Part shown: piece by piece, positions 54,541 through 64,000 of the stretch
Layout: every line of letters begins with the position of its first letter
How positions within the stretch are numbered: position 1 is the stretch's first letter
NCBI GenBank assembly: GCA_029204225.1
Contig: CM055100.1
Span: 18,710,244-18,774,243, forward strand
Reading direction: 5' to 3'
DNA: 64,000 nucleotides
Source of the DNA: Diphasiastrum complanatum
Lineage: Eukaryota > Streptophyta > Lycopodiopsida > Lycopodiales > Lycopodiaceae
Made by a program: the position numbers and the translations under genes
The notes under the pieces: model-generated
What the model was told of the DNA's origin: nothing
The model's database searches: none
Seen by the model: only the letters and a program-made list of their open reading frames with translations

Positions 54541-56162
54541 TTTTGGGAAGTGATTATTTAGGGCAATGAATCTGTTCCATAACATGCTACTCCGCAGTCT
54601 CTGCTTCTTTCTCCTTTTGTGTTCCATGCCACGTAGGACTACTATCCCTTGATTGTAAGTAGCTTGCATGTTTTGTATTTCCTTGTTTCTACTTGTAATG
54701 TAACATCCAAGTCTTTGGCCCTTCACTGAAGACATTCCTTTGTTCCACGAAAATTGATTACAATTCCAACAATCAATTGTAGCTTTGATAGTTTCCCAAC
54801 CCCATGGACCTCTTGACTTTATTTTGTATTTGACATTTCAATAAAGCCCATTTTACCCTTGTCTCAATTGTTTGACCTTTTCCTATTTTTTCCTAACTTT
54901 TCCTTTAAAAGGGTGAAGGCCTCGTCACTGAATATTTTGGTCCTTTGGGATTCACTGCGATTTCCAGGGCAAATTTTGTGTTTTGATATCAACCCATGTC
55001 ATTGTTTCCTTATTTTACTTCTGAACTTCGCCTGAGTTTTGAACGCACTTACATTGTCACAAGATTGTTTTCTATCCGTTCTTGTAGGTGGCAATGATCT
55101 TCTCTTAGTGCTTTTATCTCTTCCCACTTGATTTCTGGTTCGAATTTTTTATGAACCTTCAAATTGTCCTTTTCAATCATTGTTATTTTGAGGTTTTGTC
55201 CAGACCGGCAGTGCAATCTTTCCAAAACTGCAATGTTTTGTAACTGGTGGAGCTATAAGTCTTCAGAGTCCTGTTTTTGAATGGCTTGCAAGATGTGCAG
55301 TTGATACCTGCCACCATCCCACAAAACATCCATGCCATGCTAACCCAAGTGACCCTTGTAGAGCAAGGTATGTCACACATTGTTGTCCATACTCCTGAGC
55401 ATATCCATGCTTTCCAGTTGTATTCCACCAAAAGTCTAAAATAACCCTTATTAGGGTAAGGTTAAGATTTGCCATGATTGATTGTATGATTGTTTATGAG
55501 CAAAACCATGCTATTAAAGAAACATTAAGTTTCTACTTTAAAGCCTTAGTATTTTTCCTTGTCTTTTTAGACTGCTGCAAAAAGGCGACAATAGGTCTAA
55601 AATGACCCAAGATTTTTGTTTTAGCCAACCTTCGGCTTTTTCGACTTTTTCGTCACATACTTAGAGGACCGACACTTCGGTCAGGCCAACACTTCAGAGT
55701 ATCCATATGCAAGTTAGAGTGAGGACGAACTATCGGGCATGAACGAGCTATCAGACTTCATCAGTGTGCTGCCCATTGTCACGCATTCATGGATTGCTCA
55801 CAAAGTTTGATAGAAAAGTTTTAGCTATTAGATGCTTCTTCTACTACACTAGATTAGCATTGAGTGAGAGAGAAAGACAGAGATGGTACTTTCCCGCCTC
55901 TTTACATGTATTATGATAAGATGACCTCTTATTTTTCCATGAAATTTAACTTCCTTGCATGTATGATTGAGTCTCTAAAGTTAACTAGGTAGAAAAAGTT
56001 TTTTTCTCCTGTGATGAATTTGACTTCACAAAATATAGCTCCGTGTTTTGATGTGTTTGTGTTGAATGGACTGCCCTAGGCATAAGTTTTCCATATATTC
56101 CTACTTGGCATGCTCTGGAGTAACAAAAGTCCTTTGTTGTCTTCGATTCCTTTGCATGCTAG
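54541..56162. other. No clear exon; upstream region or intron of the host gene
   Basis: The first exon(s) of the hydrolase gene should lie here or further up. A stretch at 55280-55365 (plus) reads QLIPATIPQNIHAMLTQVTL and ends in a donor-like CAAGGTATGT, but I cannot tie it to the family. No transposon domain was seen. Confidence 0.35.
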
Positions 56163-56243
56163 ATTTTGGTGGAGGAAGGCTTGCATACGGCAACAGCAAT
56201 ATTAAATAGGCCTAAAAAGCTCAACTCCATCACAGACCACATG
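56163..56243 (+). CDS. 3-hydroxyisobutyryl-CoA hydrolase-like protein, internal exon a
   Basis: After acceptor GCATGCTAG the 27 codons read ILVEEGLHTATAILNRPKKL, then NSITDHM, and end at donor GTACTA in phase 0. LNRP-x-x-LN-x-(x)3-M is the opening motif of the enoyl-CoA hydratase/isomerase superfamily, in the form found in plant CHY1/HIBCH-like enzymes. These cleave 3-hydroxyisobutyryl-CoA in valine breakdown, in peroxisomes or mitochondria. The targeting N-terminus is in an exon I could not find. This is the clearest host gene in the window. Confidence 0.85.
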
Positions 56244-56379
56244 GTACTATATCATCTTGATACTCTCACAAGCTCACAACTTTGTTATGTTAATAATAAC
56301 TCTGGTTGACATGTGCACACAATTTTAAAGTTTCTAGTAATTACATATGAGTTAATATGTTGTTGTACACTTTCTGCAG

Positions 56380-56448
56380 GTTGCTTGCTTAAAGAAGCTC
56401 TATCAAAAATGGGAGAAGGAAGAGAATGTGAAGGCAGTGATATTGAAA
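56380..56448 (+). CDS. 3-hydroxyisobutyryl-CoA hydrolase-like protein, internal exon b
   Basis: After acceptor CTTTCTGCAG the 23 codons read VACLKKLYQKWEKEENVKAV, then ILK, and end at donor GTAAAC in phase 0. This is the amphipathic helix and strand that follow the LNRP motif in the family (consensus L-x-x-LY-x-x-WE-x-(D/E)-x-x-V). The intron before it is 136 bp. The frame joins exon a and the next exon without a break. Confidence 0.88.
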
Positions 56449-58564
56449 GTAAACAATACTTATTAAAATTTTTGCACTGTTTAAAAATTTACACCGTTTG
56501 TCTAGCAATCACCACTTAAATGTGTGAATAGATCATCCATGTTTGTTTCTGTTCATATGGAGCACTTGTTTAGGTTATTTGGAAAGGTTGGTTTTTGAGT
56601 CATGCTTGTCACATGTGATGCCAAATCTGAATTCTCATGCCCTTTTGCCATTATGCCCCTTGGGTCTGATCTCTGCATGAAGTTTTGAGCTAGGAAGCAT
56701 TAAAAACATTCTCTTTTTGAGGGAACGAGTTTCAAATTGAGACACATGAGAATGCAGATCTCCATAACTTCATTCCTGATTTGGAGTCTATTTAAACTGT
56801 ATTTCATCACAATTTGAAAACTAGTAGTCTTCAGGGTATATGAAATGCAGCATTCAGAACATAGGGCCATGTTATCGAAATATCTTGAGCAAAATGTATT
56901 CCCTTTTTTTCAGCTCTTTTGGTAACTTCTCTTTGATTACTTGAGAAAGTAACGATTTCATGATGCTTTAGGTGCTAGGTATCAAGAAAGCTTTGTGCAC
57001 AGATGAAAATGTGGCATGTACAATGACAGTGATTATTATTCAATATGAGCAAGATTCCATATTGGACTAAGTCAGAAAAAGTGACACTTTTTGACAATAT
57101 CTGAATTCTAGTTTGTAATTCACTTGAAAGGTTGAGTCACATCATTGAAAGTGGAAAAATCCAAACATTTAAAACCAAGTCTACTGATGCCCACCCTAAA
57201 CTTGAGTTGGACAACTTGTATGTATTGTAACAGTCAAGTCAGACATTGTACATTTACCACATTATAGAGGAAGGCGTAAAGGTTCTACACTATGTGAGGA
57301 ATCATGATGTATGATATTGTACTTAAGCACACAGACACATTTGTACATTATATCTATGTACATCTACCTTGGAGGCTTGGACATACATACTGCAACATCA
57401 ATGTGAAACCTGCAACTGTTCAGCCAATCCACCGCACATTTCTTGGGGGAGAAAGCTCCCTTGGAGAGTATTTATTAATGAAAGAAATCTTCAATACAAG
57501 ATTCAAGGGAGGGAATATAGAACTCTGAAATCTAACCAACATCCCACCAAGTTTCAGCTTACATGTGATAATCTCTAGCACATGCACAGAGGATGGAACA
57601 GATTATGATGAATTTGAGTTTAGTAAAAGTTAGGTCTATTATTCAGTTTTGGGTGGATTTCATAGTACCTTTTGAAAAAATTGGGTGTCATAGGTCTACG
57701 TATCAGTTCATAAAAGGGTTCCCTAAATCGTAAGAAAATAGTTTAGTAACAGTGATATGTACCTGTGAAGGGAATCATTATCTAGTTGTTTTGGACACCC
57801 ACTTGGACTGTACAATGTGAATTCAAACTTACTGATTGTCATTTGGACCTTTTTAGGAGGCTCCGTTAATGGAATCAGTTATTATTGGGCTTCAAAGATA
57901 GGGCATAGACCTCCACTTTCAATAAGGTCAAGGCTCAAGCTAAGGGTCTCAAAGACTAGGAGTCCAGGAGTGCCATTTTTGTTTGTTTGATGTTTGAAAG
58001 AGTACCTTAAGACTAGGATATGTTATCAAGTACAAGCTTAGATTTGCAACAATGAACATTCGTATGTAGATTTATTTTACCAGTTATTTACATATGTTTG
58101 ATGATTAAAGTTACATTTCTTCTGGTTATGTGTTTTGTTTTCATAAACTATTATAAGAGCTCTTTTCTAGCAGGGAGAAAATTGGGTTCACCTTTTTGAT
58201 ACATCATATCGCCTTTTACAACACTATTTTTTTGATCAAATTTGCGATTGTTTCACTCATAAAAGGGAAGACATTGATTGTTATTTTGTGTTTTTGCTCA
58301 GATTTCCTATTTCAGATTGCTCAAGGTGACAATTTTAAGATTCTAACATCTTTGAGTCCTCTAGTGGTTATTCATTGTTATGAAAATGATCGAGTATAAA
58401 CTGGGAAATTTGATAGCTACCTGCAAAATCTTTTACTTGTTGCTAGGCTTCCAGATGTGTCTAAAGTTAATACATAATTGGTATGTGGAAAGTACCATGA
58501 ATTGCTATTGTAGGTCAGTTGACAAGCTTTATTGATATTTCCTTGCTTGGTTGCAATTTGCAAG
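56449..58564 (+). other. 2.1-kb intron of the hydrolase gene
   Basis: Bounded by GTAAAC and TTGCAATTTGCAAG. No transposon domain or other exon was recognised inside. Confidence 0.7.
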
Positions 58565-58628
58565 GGTAATGGGAGAGCATTTTGTGCTGGTGGTGATGTT
58601 GCAAGAGTTTGTGAGATGGGGAAAGCAG
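58565..58628 (+). CDS. 3-hydroxyisobutyryl-CoA hydrolase-like protein, internal exon c
   Basis: 21 codons plus one base, GNGRAFCAGGDVARVCEMGK and A, between acceptor AG and donor GTGAGA. G-x-G-(R/K)-x-F-(C/S)-(A/S)-G-(G/A)-D is the oxyanion-hole and substrate-binding loop of the superfamily. FCAGGDV is the form in CHY1-like hydrolases. Later exons carrying the catalytic Glu/Asp were not found in the remaining 5.4 kb. The gene either continues beyond the window through an intron holding G4 and LINE-5, or is truncated. Confidence 0.9.
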
Positions 58629-59241
58629 GTGAGATTTCTTGGTTTCAACGATTCTGTGTAATTGACAGTTCTACTTATAAATCATTTGTAAGAGCTTTCT
58701 CATTAAAACTAGGACTTTTGTGGTAGTTCTAATCGCAAGACATCTTCGCAGTTGTGATCTTTGTTACCTTGCATCAAAAACTCGTAGACATAATCTTCCT
58801 GTTTCAAGTGACATATCAGATGTCATTGCCTGAAGCGCTTGAGATTTCTTATTGACTCCCTAGAAATGACACCAAGAAGTGGTTGTACTTGTCATAACAT
58901 ACATCTTAAAGGAAGTAGATTTATTTGTATAGATGTCAAATTCTCCAAAGAGAGTGAATGGTGAGGAGTTAGTGCAAAATATGCTAAGTTGGTCTTGAGG
59001 GAGTTTTCACATGGTTTGGCGAGGAATGCCAAGAAGTGGTATCATTTATCACAGGCTAATCCATTGAAATAAGGAAATATTATTCTCATCTTACAGTAAA
59101 TCTCAATTATACTCTCAGGGAAGTTCTCTGTAGGTTGAAACATCAATTCCAGTCATCTAGCAACTGAGACTACTTAGAACGTTTGTGGTTGGACATCATC
59201 TTCTTGACTGAGGAATATCACATCCACTTCCTGAACCGCGC
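58629..59241. other. No clear exon; possible gypsy gag scrap
   Basis: Near 58975-59065 the plus strand reads KYAKLVLREFSHGLARNAKK and WYHLSQANPL, reminiscent of a gypsy gag core but too short to be sure. Otherwise nothing is recognised. Confidence 0.3.
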
Positions 59242-59880
59242 TCAATCCTCAACAATCGACGGATCTCTAGGGGTCTGAAGTTCCAAAATATTCTGAGGTC
59301 TCAACCAACTGAGTATGGCTTTAACCTCATTTGGGTCCATCTTAATCCCATCTGACGAGATAGTGTGACCCAAATATGCTACTTCTTCAACGAAGAATTC
59401 ACACTTGGATTGTTTAGCATAAAGCTTATGCTTTCTGAGCAGTCGAAACACCTTTTTGAGGTGTTTTAGATGCTCCTTCCTCGTTTTGCTGTAGACGAGG
59501 ATGTCATCTAAAAATACGACTACAAACTTACCCAAGTATGGTTTGAGGACATTGTTCATCAAGGTCATAAAGGTAGCTGGAGCATTTGTGAGCCCAAATG
59601 GCATCACCTTAAAATGACCATGACGAGTCCTAAAGGCTGTTTTCGAGACATCTTCCGATTTTATACGGACTTGATGATATCCCGATCTGACGTCTATTTT
59701 ACTGAAAAATTTAGCCCCGTCGAGTTGATCAAACAACTCGTCTGCTCGAGGCATAGGGTACTTATTCTTTATTGTGACTTTATTGAGGGCTCTGTAATCT
59801 ACGCAAAGACGCATAGACCCCTCTTTCTTTTTCACCAATAGGACTGGTGAGGCCCATGGTGAACTACTGGTCTGAATTTG
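59242..59880 (-). pseudogene. G4 reverse transcriptase, C-terminally truncated
   Basis: [40 protein letters not shown] (catalytic Asp), [19 protein letters not shown] and [14 protein letters not shown] (catalytic FLDD) lie in one open frame. Then [20 protein letters not shown]. After [12 protein letters not shown] gypsy similarity ends. Truncation removes RNase H and everything after it. Confidence 0.85.
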
Positions 59881-60137
59881 GCCTTTCCCAAGATAATCCG
59901 TTAACTGCCTAGTTATTTCTTCATCCTCTGTTTGGCTGACCCGATACGGAGGTTTAGAAATACCTCTCTGCTAGGTGGCAAACCATGTGGCAATTCTTCA
60001 AGATAAACATCTTTAAATTTAGACACTAAAGTTTCTAATTTACTGATTTTCTGCTGTATAGAACTAGAAATAGAAAATTCAGGAATAAACTGAAAGTCAC
60101 CTAAGAATACCTGATGGTCATTGTCTCCGATTGGCTG

Positions 60138-60980
60138 TCAGAGCTCTGAACTGCAGACCATAGGACTGTTGGGAACATCATGCTGCCCATGCAACTGGAT
60201 CTTTCGGCCTTTATGCTGAAAGCTGAGGGTGTTCTCCTGATCATTTCTGTGGAGGGAAGGTCCTAAACTGTAGAGCCAATCCCTCCCGAGAACAATGTCT
60301 GTGCAATCCAGGTGCATTATCTGAAAGTTTATTTCATCTTGGTACCCCTGAATACCAAGATTTAAGTTACTTATCATAGTTTCCCAGATTTTCTTATCTT
60401 CACCCTTAGCTAGTGAAACTATGTACCTATGCTGACTAGGTACTTTTGGTAGTTTAAGCTTTTTAACCAGGGTGTAGTTGATGAAATTATGGGTTGCCCC
60501 ATCATCAACCATAACTCTTACTGACTGGTTACCAACTTTTCCATGCATACGTACTAGGTCATGTGGCCCGAAGCTGAAGGGTCTTGCTAGCATTGCAGAG
60601 GTCAGCTGGCAACAGTGTTCATGATCTTCATGATACACTTTGATCTCGGAAGCTGCCGAGTCACTGGGGAAACTTACAGTCTGAAGAAGATGAGCTTGTT
60701 TTTTATCTTTTTTATCTTTTTTATCTTTTTTAGTGAAAGGCCCCTTGGGACACTGTCTGACTGTGTGTCCGTTGCCCATACACACAAAGCACAAACGTTC
60801 TTGTTTGGCTTTCTCACAATCTTCTGGTTTTAAGGGCTGTATGAGTGAAGGGCGTTTCTGAGGGGCTTCACCTTTAAATTTATCTTCTTTCTTTCTTTTT
60901 AAAAATTTCTTTTTAAATTGAAAGTCTTTCTGAGGAGGTTGCTCAGAAAGGGGCTGCTGTCTCGCGCTCTTCCTACCCAC
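60138..60980 (-). pseudogene. G4 gag C-terminus (zinc knuckle) and protease
   Basis: A 280-codon open frame. LCFVCMGNGHTVRQC is a complete C-x2-C-x4-H-x4-C knuckle, followed by a Lys/Asp run. VRVMVDDGATHNFINYTLVK is the protease active site with DDG instead of DSG or DTG. TDIVLGRDWLYSLGP is the conserved C-terminal motif. It ends in a stop before RT; further pieces up to about 59900 are in broken frames. Confidence 0.8.
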
Positions 60981-60999
60981 TGAATCATCATAGATTTGA

Positions 61000-61500
61000 G
61001 CATATCTGAGAGCTGCTCAAGGGTAGTAGACGAGTTTCTCTGGACCTCTACTTTATATTAATCTTTGAGGCCACGGACAAATCCCCTGATTTTCTGATAA
61101 TCATCCATATTTTTTATCTTTAAAATTGCTTCTCGGTACTGCGAGATATATTGGATTAGGGACTTGTCCATTAATGTTCTTTCCCAGGCTTCCCAGGCTC
61201 TATCAAGTTCATTTTCTGGTAGGAATTCTCTTAGGAAAGCTTCTTCAAGAGCTTTCCATGACCGGGGAGTCTGCCCAGTCTCCTGGAGATTTAACCACCA
61301 CTTATAGGCCATGGGCCCTAAGGAAAGACTGGCCTCAATTGCTTGCAAATGGTCAGGGGTCTGTTTAAGAGCATGAATGTTATTCCATTTGCTGAGGAAG
61401 GTTTGTAGAATATCTGCATTTCTATCCTTCTCTTCCCCATTAAAAGTAGGAGGCTTTAAATCTTTAAAAACACTGGGGTGAGACCGTAAAGTCTCACCCG
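61000..61500 (-). pseudogene. G4 gag
   Basis: KPPTFNGEEKDRNADILQTF, MAYKWWLNLQETGQTPRSWK and FLREFLPENELDRAWEAWE form the gypsy gag core (W-W then FxxxF-P). QYISQYREAILKIKNMDDYQ and IRGFVRGLKD follow. A stop at about 61058 separates it from the zinc-knuckle frame. Confidence 0.75.
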
Positions 61501-62040
61501 AAACTGATGGAAGTGGAGAAGGGGATAACTGAGAAGTGGAGGGAAGGCTTCCTTTCGCTAGACCTGCATCCCAAAAACGCTAGTCCACCAGGTCCCTGCT
61601 ACTCTCAATCTGATCTAAATTTCAGAGGTTGGTTCTCCAAAATCAGGCTTAAACCCTGAATTTGCAGCGCTGGACCTGTACCTTACTTCCTTTCCACAAT
61701 CTGCTCAGATATTAGCAATTTACCCATGGAAATCGGAACTAAACCTCTAAGATTGCAGTGATGGATCTATGCTACAACACAACTCTGATTTCCGCTCAAA
61801 TGACTCAAGATTGTACTGAGATTTCCTTGTCAGATAGCTGTCTCTACAGCGATGGATTTGTCTCAGAAATCTAACTCATATTCCAACTGAAAGGAAGATG
61901 ATTCAATGGAGATTTTCACGGTAGAAAGCTACTCCTCCAGCGCTGGATCTGCCTTGTAGATTTCTGAAAACTTGAAGAAGTTCTGAGCAATCTAGCTACT
62001 TTCTCCACTGCTGAAAACTAAATCCCCTAGGATGGAGATG

Positions 62041-62052
62041 GCTCTGATACCA
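62041..62052 (-). other. G4 primer binding site (tRNA-iMet)
   Basis: TGGTATCAGAGC on the minus strand, one base downstream of the LTR end. Same primer class as G2. Confidence 0.9.
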
Positions 62053-62053
62053 G

Positions 62054-62376
62054 TGTAATAGTTCCTAACACCACAGTAGGGCAAACACTAACTGATCCAC
62101 CCAACCTTGCCTACTCCCTGATATAGAGTAAGCCCCTCCTAGCCCAGTGTGCGGATTGGTAGCATGCGGCTGCCAAGTGTCGGCCACGTGTCATTGACGT
62201 GGCCGACTGCACGTCGGGACCTAACTGGGGGCCCTGTCCTGCTGACAGGGTCCCTAGACTGTGTTGGGGCACACTATTCACACTGTCTTGCCCTGTTGGT
62301 CGTGTACTCTGGACACGACCCTGACTGTGGTATCTTACCTTCTCTAGGGTTCGGCACTGGTCACGAGCTCGTAACA
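62054..62376 (-). repeat. G4 5' LTR (323 bp)
   Basis: On the minus strand it runs TGTTACGAGC...GGAACTATTACA, with proper TG...CA ends and short inverted termini. It contains CACGTGTCATTGACGTGG-type sequence (G-box and CGTCA core). The upper border is fixed by the junction with LINE-5 ORF2 and the lower by the primer site. Confidence 0.85.
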
Positions 62377-64000
62377 ATCCCGAAGTCTCTGAATGAGTAG
62401 GGAGCGTGGTACAGAATCAAAGGCTTTCCTGAAGTCCACAAAACAGCAGTAAACCCTTTCTTTCTTGTGCTTAGCTTCCTCAATCAAAGCTCTAAGTGTG
62501 AAAATATGGTCAGTGGTAGAGTAATGAGCCCGGAAACCTGCCTGTCCCAATGCATGTAATTTCCTCGATTCCGCCTCTGAGCTTACTGCAGATTGGAGTA
62601 TGGTACCATAAAGCTTAGTGAGGACATGTCCGATCATGATAGTGCGGTAGTTACCAGGAATCATGGGATCACCATTTTTATGGATAGGATAGATGATGTT
62701 GGTGCACCAGGATGAAGGGAAGCCAGAGACAACGACGGAATTGAGGAGAGTGGCTAGTGTGGGAGCAAGGAGGTCGGTAGCATGGATTAGGAGTTCAGAC
62801 TAAGGTCTTCAATGTCTCTTGCTTTATGGGATTTCATTTTCTTGATGGCCACAAGTACCATGTCAGCGGTGAAGAAGGTGAACTTAGAGGGACGAGGGGA
62901 GATAGAGAGAGGTGCGTCAGTAGGTATGGTATATAGACTGGTATCGTAGTCAGTCCATGTGCGAAGGTCTTCCAAGAGAGGCGGTGGAGTACGAGGGATA
63001 AACTCACGCCAAAAGGCGCCTGAAGAAGAACTGAAGAGAAGGTCAACGAGGCGTTTTCCTTCGGAGTCATCATAAGTACGCTTTTTCCGACGGAGTGTGC
63101 GATGGTAAGAACGTCGAGCAGAGCGAAGGAGGTGAGGTTCATGACTGCGTGCATGGGAGACAAGATGATGAAGAGAGCGACACTCGGTATCATACCATGG
63201 AGGGTGTGGAGGGCGTAGCGATGGAAAAGCTAGAGAAGCAGCAGCATGAAGAGAGGTGCTAAGGAAAGCTGCTTGAGTCTGGAGTGTACTATCGTGCGGA
63301 AACGAATGGAGTAGGGAGGTAAGAATTTCCTGATAGACTGGTGCGTATAAAGAGCTGAATGTATATCTGGGTGCCCAGGTAAGCAAGGGATGTGAGGATA
63401 ACTGAGGGGGTGGGAGGCGGCCGATAGCGAAGGAGAGAAAGGAGTGATCAGAGAGAGTGGTGGGGGAGATGTGAAAATCAGAGATGAGAGGTATGGAGGA
63501 TGGTGATCCCATGAGACAGTCCACAACACTATGTCCACCACTATGGGGATGACAAGTATAACTGCCGGAATTTGGCCAGCAAGTTAGACCATTGTAAATG
63601 GCTAACTCATGTGCCTCTCCAAACTGCAACAAATGCTCACCATAGGGGGTAATAGGTCCCAAGCTGTCCTCTGAAACCCTGGTAACTCCCACCTCGTCGC
63701 TGTCAAGAGCATGAATGCGGAGCTGGTCGGTGATGTCATAAAACCCGGACTGTCGTGAGGAGGTTCGAGCATTAAAATCCCCAGTGAGAAAAATATGCTC
63801 TCGCTCTGCAAATCTGATAATATCAGGTGACAAATCAAGGTATGGTGAACCTGTGCCCTCTGCAAAGGATGACGACTCTGGAGGAAAGTAGCAAGCCGCC
63901 ACAAAGAGGTCCCTGTCCAAACCAATGTCCTGTCCAACAATACGAATCCAGATATAGCGTGCATGCTCGTCATGTCTGATGAACTCGATGCTCGAGTGAA
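62377..64000 (-). mobile_element. LINE-5: ORF2 fragment (LINE-1 subfamily), runs off the window
   Basis: Collinear with LINE-1 ORF2 from the endonuclease (from ARYIWIRIVGQDIGLDRDLF at the window end) down to LIQRLRD, where G4 interrupts it. The RT catalytic part and 3' end are not found on the far side of G4. It keeps Trp where LINE-1 has a stop. Confidence 0.88.
62377..64000 (-). pseudogene. LINE-5 ORF2 endonuclease and RT start
   Basis: Endonuclease: DRDLFVAACYFPPESSSF, FLTGDFNARTSSRQ, YTCHPHSGGHSVVDCLMGSP, LSDHSFLSFAIG. RT start: KKMKSHKARDIEDL, a frameshift near 62800, then NYRTIMIGHVLTKLYG, MGQ-type LGQAGFRAHYSTTDHIF and CCFVDFRKAFDSVPR. The first half is a 377-codon open frame. Confidence 0.85.

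Larger units (their letters stand above)
59242..62376 (-). mobile_element. Ty3/gypsy G4, 5' LTR to RT, inserted in LINE-5
   Basis: On the minus strand: LTR (62376-62054), tRNA-iMet primer site (62052-62041), leader, gag, zinc knuckle, protease and RT. The element ends abruptly in RT at about 59250, with RNase H, integrase and 3' LTR missing. Gag, protease and RT are each largely open, so it is younger than G1 and G3. The LTR directly abuts LINE-5 ORF2 at 62377. Confidence 0.85.

Noticed and set aside
57304-57578. Short overlapping open frames in the hydrolase intron
   Set aside because: No family match, no splice-consistent borders, and two frames equally open.

Overview
The window is nuclear DNA of a land plant: it has GT-AG introns, TTTAGGG-like stretches, tRNA-iMet primer sites typical of plant LTR elements, and long (GA)n/(TC)n runs. 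Low gene density, very long introns and LINEs with an L1-type ORF1 make a seed-free vascular plant (fern or lycophyte) my best guess, but this is inference. Nearly all recognisable sequence is transposable elements. Only one host gene is clear: three exons (56163-58628, + strand) of a 3-hydroxyisobutyryl-CoA hydrolase-like member of the enoyl-CoA hydratase family.

Layout. 1-1640: LINE remnants. 1908-5190: decayed Ty1/copia element with an inverted integrase piece inside. 6250-8957: two LINE fragments on the minus strand. 8958-11092: 3' part of a chromodomain Ty3/gypsy element (G1). 11475-16573: full-length but broken LINE-1, with (GA)n on both sides. 18074-23119: LINE-2, full length with both frames open, again with (GA)n on both sides. 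26419-31145: second G1 copy in the opposite orientation. 33660-34375: LTR and LINE scraps. About 34835-40535: a hAT DNA transposon with an eight-exon transposase gene. 41314-45296: three 5'-truncated LINEs strung together by (CT)n runs. 45297-51357: gypsy G2. 51900-54540: gypsy G3 remnant, hit by two small TIR elements. 56163-58628: the host gene. 59242-62376: gypsy G4, inserted in LINE-5 (62377-64000).

The most interesting system is the LINE family. In both full-length copies ORF1 and ORF2 lie in the same frame, separated only by one TAG. ORF2 has no ATG upstream of its catalytic endonuclease residues, and the RNA just after the TAG can fold (a possible pseudoknot in LINE-1). This points to stop-codon readthrough as the way ORF2 is made. 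The same elements sit inside (TC)n microsatellites and share a 3'-terminal hairpin whose stem is kept while its bases change between copies.

The second system is the hAT element. Its right terminus, rich in GGACGCG words, matches two 122-173 bp non-autonomous elements elsewhere in the window (29527-29648 and 54204-54376), each with an 8-bp target duplication. The likely source element and its MITE progeny therefore occur together.
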